A stretch of DNA of 64,000 nucleotides from Malus domestica (GCF_042453785.1 NC_091675.1:5282501-5346500), one strand, 5' to 3'; positions 33,900 through 45,890 are shown, numbered from the stretch's first letter. Numbers and translations: made by a program. Notes: generated by a model not told the origin, from the letters alone.

Positions 33900-34733
33900 A
33901 TTGGGTCCGATCAGGAAATGGAATCACAAGAATTCCGTTTCGATTGGTAATTTGATGTAGTTTCTAAATTGTAACAACAAACCAACTGAAGGGCGATCAG
34001 TAATGTTTCTTTTCTTGAAATTATAGTCTTTGAATTTTATGGCCTTTGTGACGGAATTGCAGTATTACGTGGTGTTACTGTTTCATTTCTACCCAAATGA
34101 TATTTACTTTTTGTGGAATTGAATCGATTCATATATGCCTCAATTTTTTGGTTGCTAATCTTACTTGTGTTTAGGGAAGATTTTTGTTGGGTGTGGATAC
34201 GGTGGCTAAGCCTAGAAGGGTCATCGGTTTTGCATGTTGTTTGCTGGGCACTAGGGTTTCTCAGTTGAGAAGTTTTTCACCGTAACTATCCTATCGATCC
34301 ATATATCGATAATATCAATGTTATGTACTACAAGTCAGTGCAACGAAACAGAAGTTAAATTAAAGAAATATTTGTTATGTTTTACTTCCGGTCATTTTTT
34401 CCGACCATGGAATTGCCAAACAAATAGAAGAAGATAAGGAGATAAGGAAGAGTTGGGGCACCAAGGACGGGTATGTGATGACGTGTTTGTGGTGTAAAGT
34501 ATGATGGAAGGAGAAATCGAAGATGGTCCTTCAATCAGAGAGGTTGTCACTGTCATAAGACGAGTAGACTCCGTACGATAATGGAAGTTTACGACATGCT
34601 TTGTTTAATGGAGGTTGATATGTTGAGATGGACGGTGGGCGGTGATCCTTTTAGAAAAGGGAAAAAATATCTATTTATTTTACTTCTTTTGCTTTTGTTT
34701 TAGTGGTAGGACTGATTAGATTTGTATTATCAT
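33900..34733. other. Region downstream of the ERF gene
   Basis: AT-rich, no gene seen. 34290-34330 has a short CGATCCATATATCGATAATATCAATG stretch of the same flavour as the repeat near 31.4 kb. Confidence 0.4.
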
Positions 34734-35691
34734 CAGGGTGATTTCAGTTCGAAAACCGAACCAAAAGGGGTGGTCAAAAAATAGAACTGAACGGTTCGGG
34801 AAAAGGGTAAAATTTGAAACCAAGCCGATATTTTCAATTTTCCCGAAATTTGTTAATACCGAAATAGTTTCGATTTTTGGTTCGAGATCAGTAATGCGCC
34901 TTCAAGCCAAATTTGTTGGGCTTCTAATTTTATCTCGTTTTTTAGTCTAAATCGAAATTTTGGAATCAGAAATCCCTAATTTTAATCAAAATCAGAATCC
35001 CAAATCGAAATCAGAGTTCCCTAATTTTAATTCAAAATCAAAATTAAAACCCTAATTCCTATTGTAGAATCCGAAATCGAAATCAAAACCCCCTTCACTT
35101 TAATTTTAATCAGAATCCCAAAACGAAATCAAAATCAAAATCCTTAATTTTAATCCAAAATCAAAATCAAAATTTTTACACCTAATCCCCGTTTCGGAAT
35201 CTCAAATCGAAACCCAAATTAGATTTGATGAATCAAGGTGAAATTTCTTACCTTGTGTAGTGTAGTAGTCAGAGTGAAACATGACATAAGTTAAGAGATA
35301 GAGAGTCGGAGAGGAGTTTCGAAATAGAGAGTTGGTGAATGGTGTGGCCGGAGTTGAGATTCTTGCGACAGAGAATTAAGGGAGGAGGAGAGATTTTCAA
35401 GAGATAGAGGTGGGGAAAGGAGTCGAGACAGAAATGAATGAGGTGAGGTCGAGAGAGAGTTGAGTTCAAATCAAAGCTTGAGATTAAATCTCAATCAATC
35501 TAACAGTTATAACAATTTATAATCTTATATATATATAATTAAATTCAAATACAATATTTAATTTGGTTCAGTTCAATCTTACCGAACAAACAAAAGTGTG
35601 TTATTACATGTACCGAATGTTTCGGTTTAGCATTTCATTATTGGTATGGATCAACTCAATTTCAGTTTTTTGGTATTTTTTTCCACCCCTA
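34734..35691. mobile_element. Degenerate hAT-like element, ~960 bp
   Basis: Left CAGGGTGATTTCAGTTCG and right CTGAAATTGAG...CACCCCTA (read as complement TAGGGGTGG) resemble hAT ends. Flanks ATTATCAT (34726-34733) and ATTATTGT (35692-35699) agree in 6 of 8 positions. The interior is runs of AAAATCAGAATCCCAAATCGAAATC-like repeats; no transposase. Confidence 0.45.
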
Positions 35692-35939
35692 ATTATTGTT
35701 ATTGTTTAATCAAACCTTGGTGTATGACTATGGAGAGCAAAAAATTTGTACAACTATTTGATTAGAAAAATTTTCACACCAAATTAAATGTAATATCAAT
35801 TAAAATCCAAATATTGGAGATTTCATGGTAAGTGGTGTCCGACAAATAATGTGGTTGGGTACGCATTCAAGTTTTCTTTACCATATGATCTGCATTGAGG
35901 ACCAAAAACTGAGTTAAAAGTTTTTCCTTTCTCTACCTT

Positions 35940-37133
35940 GGTGACAACCCTAACCTTGAAAACCTCCAGCCACCGGTCCCTTGCTTAGGCTTGGGCCGGC
36001 GGCAGCCCCTCCCACCTCTCTCTAGCTCCCCCTCATAGTCTTTCTACCTCTTGTTTCCACTCCCCTCCCTTGCTGCAACCCACTCATTTCCCTTCCATCC
36101 GCACCCCGACCCCCTCCTCTCGTTGTTATCTCTTCCTTCCATTTTCCTTGGTCTTACCATAACTTTTCCCCCGCACTCTTCTGTGCGCAACATGTTTCTC
36201 TTGGTGTCGTAATGAGCCTTCGACTCACTTTCCCAATTTATTATTGCATAGGCTCTTGTTTAGGCCTTAGATCTGGGATTTTGGGTGGGTTTTGGTTTGT
36301 TTTATGGTTTTGCCTTGCTTTTCGGTTGTTTTGCTCTTCTGGCTTGGATGGTGATGTTCATGTAGCTCCTGAGTGGGGTTTGCACTTAAAGTTTCCCGGT
36401 GGTGGCTTCCTGGGCACCGTCATAGTGGGTTGCATATTTGCAAGCTGTTTTATATCGGTTGTTTGGACATCCGAGGGCTCTACCCTTGGAAATATCGTTG
36501 TGTCCTCTTTGGGTTTGTGGTGGTGGTAGGGACGACGGTTTAGTGGCGTGGGTGGTCTTGGTTTCCCCTCTTCCATCCATGTCGTTGCTGCTTTTTCTTG
36601 CCATTACTGTGACCAACTCCAATCACAGGTATCGCTGGCGGCTCTTGTTACTTTCATGTTGGGTTTTGGTTTGTGGTGGAGTTATCGACGACTGCGATGG
36701 CTCTGGCTGGATTCCTTTCCGCCCTACTTCTCTGAGTCCGTCTCGACTTCTGCTGGCCTCGCACACCTCCCGACATTTCTGAACGTGCCTCTGCCTATGC
36801 TCCCCACGCCTACTGCCAACTTGCTGCTGCACCTTTATAATTTGTGTTGCTTCTGCGATTTTGTAACCTGCCTATTTCACATGGGTTTTGGTGAAGGTCT
36901 CGGAACTTGTTATGTCACTCATGGGACATTTCTTTCTCGGGACTACTTGTTTGTTCTAGTGGTGTGTTATTTGTAGGATCGCCGTATAGGGGTTTTAAAA
37001 AATTATTTGTAATTTGTTTTTATTACCTTCAGATCAAGAAATTGATCACTGGAGTACATGTACCCATATGATATCTTTGTAAGTGTTTGGTTATGGTAAT
37101 GAAATTATATCGTCTCTGTTAAAAAAAAAAAAG
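35940..37133 (+). mobile_element. Poly(A)-ended retroposon-like segment, 5'-truncated
   Basis: A C/T-rich block (35980-36200) leads into several short overlapping frames (36212-36976) with no conserved domain. The segment ends GTAATGAAATTATATCGTCTCTGTT followed by an A-run (37122-37133), the usual look of a plant LINE or retrocopied transcript tail. No reverse-transcriptase motif is visible and no target duplication was resolved. Confidence 0.35.
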
Positions 37134-37854
37134 ATGATTTCCTTTTCTCTTCTTAATTTGTTTGCCAAAATCTGCGGCTGCTCCTAACTGTCTCCAATCA
37201 AATTTTGACTTTCTCTTTGTTTTTCATTTCTTATTAGAATTAAATTTAATCTGCGATGTTTATGGATCTTGCAGGGCCAATCGTTCATCATCTTAATTTG
37301 TTAATGCAACACTACAAATCTGCTTTAATTGTCTTTTAGCCAAATGATTAAATTGTACTTAGTAATGAAAATACCTTATGACTTCCAAGAAATATCCATG
37401 CTTCAACTTTCTTTATTTGTTTTTAGGTTAGCATATTCTTTTTTATTAGGGAATCAAAGTTCACCAATTTTATTAATCACAGATGCTTTTGGGTAGTTAT
37501 TTATTTGCGTATTGCGGTATGATGTCTAAGTCAAAAGATATGACAAAAACAAATACTAAGTTCTTAAGGAATAACATGATAATTAATAGCAGTTTGCGCT
37601 TCAAGTACCATCGTTTAGTGATAAGAGATGCTCGTGTTATGTTGCCCAAGTGTTAATCGGAAATGCATATACAAAATGAACTATAGGGTAACATAATTTG
37701 TCAAATATCTCATAAGAATTAATGGTATTCCGGCATTAAAGTGGTTATTCATTATAGATGTATATTAAGTTTTAAACAACCAATTAATCAAGGATTCAAG
37801 ACAAGCCAATTATATGGGCTTGTCTTCTCCAACTTTGGTATGGCTTGATTTCCC
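37134..37854. other. Intergenic AT-rich sequence, nothing recognised
   Basis: No open frame of note and no repeat ends identified. Confidence 0.4.
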
Positions 37855-38270
37855 TCCGATGACAGTTCGTGTTGTTTTGTTTTTCAAACTATGTTGGCTT
37901 TCCTAGTTTCCGCTTTTGAAATTAATGTACATCTCGGCATACATGTGTGTCTTACTATCCTTTTTTTAATTATTTTTTTATTTTTTAACTTTGTGATGTT
38001 GCTTGTTCTGTTTTAAGGTTTAGACCTTTAGGTCCATCTTTAGAGGGGTTAGGTTTCATGTCCCCCTCTTTTACTTGTTTCTAGATATGTCCCCAGGCCA
38101 AGTCCTTTTCTGCCTGTGGGAAACCAAGCAATTGATTCTCCCCCCTTCTTTTCATGTATTTATTTTTTTTATCCTTTTTCCTTGTATTATGAGGAGTTAG
38201 ATTTATGTCTCCTTGACTAAATGTACCATATTTTCGATATCAATAGAATTTCACTCATACCCTACTGTTT

Positions 38271-38301
<31 letters not shown>

Positions 38302-38302
38302 G
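37855..38302 (+). mobile_element. LINE-like 3' end fragment with long poly(A)
   Basis: Sequence with TTTAGACCTTTAGGTCC and ATGTCCCCCTCTTTTACTTG phrases runs to CGATATCAATAGAATTTCACTC and a ~26-nt A-run (about 38277-38302). This is 3' untranslated style sequence; no coding part remains. Confidence 0.4.
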
Positions 38303-38471
38303 GCCAGTATCCCTATTGAGAAAATGCATGGCAAGATCTTCTGCAACTTCTGCTTAAACTTGATTAAATGCCCATGTCTTTTATGACATCTTATCCTTCT
38401 TCATTAGAAATGCCTCAGCGTATAGCTTGACTTTACAGAAAAGAAAGCATTTCGGTGGCGCGTACGGGGGA

Positions 38472-38648
38472 AAAGGATCCTATCCAGATCCGTTCCACCA
38501 AATCCATCAATCCAAGCCATTGAAATTTGATTTAATGGCTAAAAATAGGGACCCCTTTAAAAGTTAAAATAACTTTAGCCATTGGATCAAATTTCAAGGA
38601 CCCGGATTAGTGGATTTGGTAGAAGTGATTCGAAGAGGATCCCTTTTC
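38472..38648. mobile_element. Short hairpin MITE related to the one at 32544
   Basis: Ends GGAAAAGGATCC and GGATCCCTTTTC are inverted. The interior has AAATTTGATTTAATGGCTAAA against TTTAGCCATTGGATCAAATTT, and the same GGATCC/GATCAAATTT vocabulary as 32544-32742. No perfect target duplication was found. Confidence 0.6.
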
Positions 38649-39696
38649 GTGTATGTGTATTATGTAGCGGACAGACTCTTCTTTACGGATAACATGCATT
38701 TTTTTATCCATAAAACCCACATTAATTAATTTCTAAAATAAGAACACACTTTATAGTTTGCTTCTCTCCCAAAACAACAGCATTGTGTTCAAATTTATCC
38801 ACATTTTAAGTGATGAGAGAATGAAGTCTTCCTCTGTTACAAACGAGAGCAACCTACATGGTTTAGAACACCGTGTTGCTGTGAATTCGTTCTATACAAA
38901 TCATTCTTGTGAGCAAAATATATCTCTACTATCTGGATTTTCTGCATTTTAACTGAAGACATGAAGAATTTTTTTGATAAAGTTTCTTATACCAGGGTGT
39001 CCCTTATTGTAGCCACGTTGTCATCTTCATTCACAAGTAAAAAACCAGACCTAATTGAATCCGAAAGATATGAAGAGAATCTTTTGCGGATAGAGTAATA
39101 CAGCTATGTGGCAAAACCATGTAGTGCTTCTCCACCAACAAAAGCTAAGAGGGACGTGTGGTCTACAAATGAACAGACCTCTCCAAAGCTCAAACGAAAT
39201 ATCGATCACAACCTCGTGTCCTGATGAATTTGGAAGTACTTTTATAACAATTAAAATTATTTAGAGATAATACGAGTTTTTTAAATAATATTTAAAAGTG
39301 TTTATGTGGGCAACAAAAACACTTAGAAATGCTATAATTAAGCAGAAATCTATATCTATATTATTAAGAGAAGAGGGCTTGTCAACTTTTTACCCTATTT
39401 TCTTCCAATTTTGCCCCTCACTTTTGAATACACAATGTTGACATGAGGATGGCAAAATAGTAATTTTGTACCTTTTGACAAAATGACAATCATATCCCCA
39501 TTTTTCCTATTTTACCCTCATTTTTATCCACAATATTTACATAAAAAGTGCAAAATGGTAATTATGTAATATTAAGAAAAATATGCCCTTATTAAGAGAT
39601 CTCATCATCATTGTCTCATACTTTTTTTTTTTTATTTTAAAAACTAATCACACTCCTTAATCAAAAACGAAAAAGAAAATGAAAAAATATGCCCTT

Positions 39697-40211
39697 TGTT
39701 GATGCACAAAATCAGTGAGGACTTTGGTACAACAGAAAGTGTCAAGTTTGTGACCTTCGCTAGATTGCTCCGGTCACTAGTGTGGATAAATATGTAAATG
39801 GATAGAGACAGGGAAGCAAACACAAGACGTACGTGGTTCACCGAGATTGGCTACATCCACGAAGTAGATGAGTTCTCATTAATTGTGAAGGGTTTACACA
39901 AATACATAGGTTCAAGCTCTCCTTTAGTGAGTACAAGTGAATGATTTATTACAAATGACATTAGGAAATATTGTGAGAGAATGATCTCTATTTATAGAAG
40001 AGAGTTTCTAGTTTCATTCTGACATTGACACGTGTTGTGCTGTGATTGGCCTCTGATGTCGACACGTGTCGCATTATGATTAGCCTCTAATGTTGACATG
40101 TGTCGCGTTGTGATTGGCCTCCTGGTTGGAAGGAGACTCTTGTGGGTCATTGGCAGTATAATGTTGACCGGTGCTTAGTAGTTTTAGGGTTGGTCAAGTA
40201 TGGTACAAACA
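39697..40211 (-). mobile_element. Solo LTR, 515 bp, nested in the Helitron
   Basis: Runs from TGTTGATGCACAAAATC to ...TGGTACAAACA with TG...CA termini. Flanks CCCTT (39692-39696) and TCCTT (40212-40216) are a 5-bp duplication with one change. On the minus strand it starts TGTTTGTACC and ends GCATCAACA. It contains three 34-bp repeats with CACGTG/CATGTG (40027-40128) and a TATTTATAG box near 39990. No internal retrotransposon sequence is left, as expected after LTR-LTR recombination. Confidence 0.7.
40027..40128. repeat. Three 34-bp tandem repeats with G-box cores in the LTR
   Basis: GACACGTGT-type starts at 40027, 40061 and 40095 (the last GACATGTGT), each followed by YGYNTTRTGATTGGCCTCT. 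Likely LTR enhancer repeats. Confidence 0.75.
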
Positions 40212-40590
40212 TCCTTATTAAGAGATCCCATCATCATTGTCTCATATTCTTTTCAAAAAATTTAAAAACTAATCACACTCCTTAATCAAAAAAAAAATAA
40301 AAATGAAATTGTTCACACACAAAGTGTGTGCTTTTACCCTAGTGTTTTTTAAAGAAACATTTTGAGACGGACAAGAGTGAGATAAGTGTACTAATTACTA
40401 AATGTATTAAAGAAAGATGTAATTTCCGATCGTTTATACAAAGAGAAGTGATTTTCACACCCATTTTTAGTTTTTCACGCATCGTTCTTTTTTTTTTATA
40501 TACGCATGGGATACATGAATGTGTAAAAGCCTAGAACTAGTTTGTATGAGGCTAAAAAGGTGTGTATGTATGATGTTCCTATATAAAATA

Positions 40591-40717
40591 GGGGTGTGAT
40601 ATCCACACACCCCTTTTTACTTCTCCCACACCTTTTTAGTTTTCGACCGTCGGATCAGATGAATTGAAGAAGATCAACGGAAAGAAATTAATAAGGGGTG
40701 TGTGGATAGCACACCCC
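40591..40717. mobile_element. Mutator-like MITE, 127 bp, perfect 9-bp target duplication
   Basis: Ends GGGGTGTGATATCCACACACCCC and GGGGTGTGTGGATAGCACACCCC are inverted. TATAAAATA stands at 40582-40590 and at 40718-40726. Confidence 0.85.
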
Positions 40718-41001
40718 TATAAAATATTGCAGTCAGATAGTGTCTTCCTCATCTAAAAACCTCATATTTATTTTTTATTTTAAATTAAATGAAAAAAAAA
40801 AGAGATAAAAGAGAGTGCAAAAGGAGGAAAATAGTGTTGGATGGATAGTTATTTATCAAAACTAACTAATGACAATAATGCAAGTTAGTGGTAGCAGTTG
40901 TGTAGCAGTTGAGCAATATCTAAAATACAGAAAATGACCCCCAAGAGAGGGATAGATACTAAGTGCCAAAGCATCAACACTAGAACTCCAAAGAAGAATC
41001 A

Positions 41002-41003
<2 letters not shown>

Positions 41004-41050
<47 letters not shown>
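41004..41050. repeat. TA dinucleotide microsatellite
   Basis: About 23 TA units, likely polymorphic. Confidence 0.9.
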
Positions 41051-41056
<6 letters not shown>

Positions 41057-41158
41057 CAGTAACCATCAACCTCTCCTTGTCATTCAAGGCAATCAACATA
41101 TACACACTGTCAAGTATAAGGATTGAGGACGACCTTTTTTTTTTTTTTTTTTTTTTGA

Positions 41159-41303
41159 ACTTTAATGAAAAGCTTTCGGTACTGTTTATTTTAACGAAAA
41201 ATCACATTTTTACACTAAAAAGTTAATTCTTGTACTATTCACTTTACCCCTTATTTTGTCATTATCGTTAAAACGCAAAGTTTTCAAACATTTTTCATTA
41301 GTT
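41159..41303. mobile_element. Short MITE of a type I remember as common in apple
   Basis: Left AACTTTAATGAAAAGCTTTCGG and right AAAGTTTTCAAACATTTTTCATTAG are imperfect inverted ends. The interior has GGTACTGTTTATTTTAACG and GTACTATTCACTTTACCCC. A T-run of ~22 precedes it. Confidence 0.55.
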
Positions 41304-42295
41304 TTTTTATTTTTTTATCTTTATTTTTTATTACTTATGAGGTATAAACATGTTGAAGAAGTCATACTTCATACAGATGGCTTTCACCATGTGAGCAGTT
41401 AAAAATTCTAAACTTACTGTTAAAAATATTAAATAGCAGTTAAAAAGTTAGAATCAGAATATCATTTATAATTATTATTTTAGATGAAATCTGAACTGTT
41501 GTTTGCCACTCAAACGTATGTCTGGATGGTAAATCAAGGAATACTAGGATAAGACAGAGCACCAAGGCTCGACACTTTGTTGTATGTGTAGAACAACAAT
41601 ACAAACTGGCATCTTGTCAACCTAGCGGACAAATACTTTCAATTTACAGATAACTGACATCTTTAACTCACGAAAATGCTGCTTTGAAGTATTTTATATT
41701 TTAAATAATTTAATTGTTGGTTCTTAGTTAATTTACATTTCAATGATCTAACGGTCAAAAACTTTAAAAAAATATTAGATCCTAAAATATAGTAAAAAGT
41801 TTTAGGTAAAAATGAGTGTTCATCATCTAACAAATGGTCGATTCTTATTAAGTGACGAGAGATAATGTGAGACTGTTAAGTCTGCCACATAGTTGAACAA
41901 GCTGAAAATGATCAATTTACACTCTTAACTACTTTTGTTGCATATATTGATGAAATTTAACGATTACTTCCAACCACCTACACTTATTATGAGAAAATAA
42001 CTCGATATGATAAGATCTAAACACTAGTTTATAGATATATTTATTTTACTTCTGCAGTTGCTATTTCATGTATTTGTTTCATCTTACTACACAAGATTCA
42101 ATTCCCAAAAGTAAATGCAGAAACAATGCATGTGCCATGTATTAGTGGCGGTGTATGTACGTAAAAGCAATAGTAGACTTCTACATTAATCTTTACCTCT
42201 TTGTCAATATTTCTTACTAAATACTACCCAACCTTGAAATTTGAATATCATACACCCTGATATAACCACATATGTCAACGATCACGCAACTCTAT
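41304..42295. other. Intergenic sequence, nothing recognised
   Basis: AT-rich with short local repeats only; no gene supported. Confidence 0.4.
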
Positions 42296-42306
42296 TTCTA
42301 CTATAA

Positions 42307-42486
42307 TATATAGTTAGCCACTTAGTACTACAGTCAAGTGATATTCCTCTTTACTTGTAAGTGAGAGGTTTTAGGTTCGATTCTTGCTAAAAATGAATTT
42401 GAACCATATTATTACTAACCAATTGTGAGGCTTAACCTACTCTTCCACCCGTTAGTTTGGATAATATTATTTGTTAAAAAAAAAAA
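42307..42486 (+). mobile_element. SINE family A, full copy, 11-bp target duplication
   Basis: 180 bp beginning near TAGTTAGCCACTTAGTACTAC, with a tRNA-type box B-like GGTTCGATTC and an A-rich tail. TTCTACTATAA is present at 42296-42306 and 42487-42497, a perfect 11-bp duplication. Confidence 0.85.
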
Positions 42487-42694
42487 TTCTACTATAACAT
42501 TACGGATAGAATTCCAACTTGGTTGACTAGGGCGAGCATCGTATCGCTCTAATTAACATGTTGAATGATATAGATAATTATTGAATTGAAATGACAAAAA
42601 AAAAATGAAGATGCAATTTTGTAAATTCAGCTTTTGTTGGAACAAATAAACAAAAATCATGAATTGAAACCTGAAATAATGACCCGATCGATTA

Positions 42695-43083
42695 AAGGCT
42701 GGTTTGGTATTGTTGTGCTTTGAAAAAAAGCTGCTGTGAGAATAAGCGGCTGTGCTATGAGAATAAGTGGCTGTGAAATAAATCAGCAGAGTGTTTGGTA
42801 AACTTTTTTGTAAAAGTGCTTTCGGAAAAAAAAAAAAAAAAGCAGTATGATAGTGGGTATTTTCATTAAAAGAGCACTGTAGCTTTGTGTGCTTTGAAAA
42901 AAAACCAGTTTTCCAAAGCTGCAAATAGCAGCTTCAGTTTTTTCCTTTGATTTCAGCTTATTCTTGCAGCAGCTTCCAAAATAAGCCTTTTTTTTTTCAG
43001 TTTACCAAACACCTAAAACCCTCACAACTTTTTTTCATGGGTGTTTTTTTTTTTTAAGCACCTCACTCCCAAACCACCTCTAA
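42695..43083. mobile_element. hAT-like MITE with AAAAGC-rich interior
   Basis: Left AAAGGCTGGTTTGG and right CCAAACCACCTCT are inverted, as are GTGTTTGGTAAAC / GTTTACCAAACAC. The interior alternates AAAGCTGCTGTGAGAATAAG-type phrases. The 123-codon minus-strand frame here is low-complexity and not a gene. Confidence 0.6.
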
Positions 43084-43298
43084 GCTCAACCATGCAATCG
43101 GGTGTAAATCGAAAAGTGGCTTTCAAAAGCTAAGCCGAGGAGTTAAACAAACAAACCCATGTAGTGATTTGGGCATGGCCCACGACCCAATGACTGTATT
43201 TGAGGCCCAGTTGAACTCCTTTTTATTAAATTTTTTTTTTTGTCACAAAAACTTCATCAAAATATCAAGGGATCCCCTAAAAATCAAAATATAACCAC

Positions 43299-43468
43299 CG
43301 TTTTTTTTTAACAAACAATATTATCTACATTAAGAGGATGATCCCGGATCTAACCTCATAATGAGCTAGCAATAATGTGGTTCAAATTCGTCTTTGGCGA
43401 TAATCGAACCTAAGACCTCTCACTTACAAGTGAAGAGAAATACCACTAGATCGTAGTACTAAGTGGCC
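43299..43468 (-). mobile_element. SINE family A, minus-strand copy, 8-bp target duplication
   Basis: Starts with a T-run (poly(A) tail on minus) and ends with TAGTACTAAGTGGCC. ATAACCAC is present at 43291-43298 and 43469-43476. Internal TAATCGAACCTAAGACCTC is the box B region on the other strand. Confidence 0.8.
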
Positions 43469-43535
43469 ATAACCACATAATATTAAGGAAGAAACTTTTA
43501 CCAACAACTTGTAAGGGATACCAAATTTTATAATG

Positions 43536-43660
43536 TTTTTTTTTTGTCAAACGATAGATTTTGTTAGATTAGATGTTAGATTAGCCACCAACGGGGTTCA
43601 AACCTACGCCGTCATGCAAAGGCTCAACTCATTTCCCCCACTATGATAAAGGGCCACTTG
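43536..43660 (-). mobile_element. SINE family B, minus-strand copy, 125 bp
   Basis: The complement of the copy at 47292-47416: T-run, TTTGTTAGATTAGATGTTAGATTAG, then GGGGTTCAAACC and GCATGCAAAGGCTCAA-like head region. Flanks CCAAATTTTATAATG (43521-43535) and CCAATTTTTTTAATG (43661-43675) match at 13 of 15. Confidence 0.75.
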
Positions 43661-43676
43661 CCAATTTTTTTAATGG

Positions 43677-45464
43677 TTGGTTCATTGTACCTCTTTAGAA
43701 GAATTCTAACACCACTTAGTATAAATATATCATTGCATAAAAAATTCATTTGAATAAATCTGTATTTAGTTCCGTAAAAGTGAATTAATCTCCATTCATT
43801 TCTGTAAAATTGTGCTACGCCACAAAAACTTATACGATTTAATTACCCTCCTCCCTTATTCACTATGAGTTATAGGATGCGAATAGTATGAAATATGAAC
43901 TATAGTATAATAAAGGATCACATAGAATAAATAATTTTTATCCGGAAAACTGAGACCTCTTGCATATATAGAAATAAATATTTTTAATTACTAAATTGTG
44001 GACCTTCAGATCAAAAATAGACTATGAACAAAGGTTCTTTCGTATGATCATATCTCTTTTCGATAATAATACTAATTTTTCTATGTCAAACATAAAAGGG
44101 GTATATTAGCATTAATTATGTGTGGACGCGTAACGACATATATATCATTCCTTTACAGATTCCACAATAAATCTCACTTGTCAATGGCTCGCAGCATCCC
44201 GCGCAAAGTGAAATTAGATATATAATACACAACATACATGGTAGGTTGATATGATACAAACAAAACCCTAATTTCACTTTTGCCCTAGTTTAGCCTGCAG
44301 TGCTCACATGTGAAATCCGTTCAACTTATCAAAGAGGGGCACGTGGCATTTGGATGACGTCTAAGTGGACATTGATTTCAAACGCGTTAGAAAATACTGT
44401 GACAATGCAAGAATAGTAGTCACCAAGGAGAAGAAGATGACAAGAAAATATGAAAGGAAGAAAGGGACGTACGTTTTAGACTTTTACAAGAGAGAGAGCT
44501 AGCTGTAATATTAACTCTTTGAGTTTGTACAAAACACCACCACCGCAAAGGCAGCAGAGAAAGAAGAAGAGGTTAAAAGGTTAAAAACACAATGGAGGAA
44601 AAAGAAAAAGGAAGTGGGAAGAAGAATATAAGAAGAAAAAAGAAAGAAAAGTTTGTATAGTGAGGATCTTTCAGTGCCATCAATTCACGTTTGGACTGTC
44701 ATCCATTTACTCCATCACTTTCCCTACACATTTTGCACCCACTTTCCCTTACATGTACACGACCATTTTCTCCTTCATTCACCCCCTCTCAACTTTTGAA
44801 TTTATATAGATGCCATAAACACAAGTCACGTTATGTATTATTTCACCTATTATGATATAGAAAAACGATTAAGTTAACATATCTCACTTTTAGAGTACAT
44901 TAATATTAAAGAATAAATTTATGTGTTGTAATTAGACCGAAATAATAACGTTATGTGATCGTGTTCTGAATATGTTGAAAAATTACGCCGCTACCTTCTT
45001 TCTTTCTTGAAGGAAGAAAAATTAAATTGAAAAAAGAAAAATAAAAGGAAGATGAAAAGGAAAGAGGAATGAAACTGTACAACATAAAGTCATGAGCTCA
45101 GTCTATAAAGATGCCCCATCTAAATTTAGTTGGGAATATATTTCAATCCAAACAATGATGGCTTCCCCCAATTCACTTTAACATTTGGTATAATAGAGGG
45201 AGTGAAGGATCAGTGACATTTTGCAATTCGACCGATAAGCTATATATCCTTTCCATCAATTTCCAAGTTAAAAAGGCTTCCAACCAAGATGAGGACTACA
45301 GAAAATCTCAGGTCATTAGCCAAAAAGGTAGATGAGGATGACCTTTATCTATCACTCTACAAGCATACATACAATTTGATGGTAACAAAGATATAAATAA
45401 GAAAATAAAGTGAGAGGGTACCAAACCATGGCAAACTAATTACACATTCCATCGACGCCCAATC
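43677..45464. other. Intergenic region, no gene recognised
   Basis: AT-rich. 44400-44660 is purine-rich (GAAAGAAGAAGAGG runs) with a small 17-codon frame at 44592 that I do not regard as a gene. A microRNA or lncRNA cannot be excluded from sequence alone. Confidence 0.4.
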
Positions 45465-45890
45465 ACAAGTGTTGTTAATCGTTGACGTAATGTATACTTT
45501 ATCAACAAAATGTATACTTAATTAACAACTGACAATCACTAACCTGTTAATGTCAAACTACAAGTAATTTTTATTAGTTGATGCATTGTATACTTTCGTA
45601 ATTAACAACTGATAACCAATCACCTATCAACTGTCGATCATAGGTGATTGTTATCTATTGTTGTAAAGTATACTTACTTAATCAATAGTTGACAACCACT
45701 CACTTATTGACAACCAATTATAAGTGATTGTTAATAACATACGTATGCCGATTACAAGTGATTGATAATCGTTGATCTGATTAACATCAACTGCTAATAG
45801 TTATTCACACAAACTATTGTTATGTTGTTAATACATTGTATACTTGTTAACATCAACAGCTGACAATTTCCACACAAACCACTGTTGTTA
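45465..45890. repeat. Degenerate tandem repeat built on GTATACTT and AACAACTGACAA
   Basis: Variants of TGTATACTT...TTAACAACTGACAATCAC...CAAGTGATTGTTA recur about four times with roughly 100-120 bp spacing. Confidence 0.6.

Larger units (their letters stand above)
39349..40342 (+). mobile_element. Non-autonomous Helitron containing a solo LTR
   Basis: Begins TCTATATCTATATTATTAAGAG after an A (39348). It ends with a hairpin CACACAC-AAA-GTGTGTG (40314-40330), eight bases, then CTAG (40339-40342), followed by T. That is the A|TC...CTRR|T insertion signature of Helitrons. A ~105-bp segment near the 3' end is duplicated (39588-39692 and 40216-40310), and an LTR has inserted at the junction. No Rep/helicase is encoded. 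Confidence 0.85.

Noticed and set aside
36212-36976. Three overlapping frames of 105-142 codons as a possible membrane protein gene
   Set aside because: Hydrophobic because of T-rich sequence, no conserved motif, no splice context, and the segment ends in a poly(A) run as a retroposon would.
42553-42924. 123-codon minus-strand frame as a gene
   Set aside because: Ser/Phe/Lys-rich low complexity inside a hAT-like MITE with A-runs; no homology visible.
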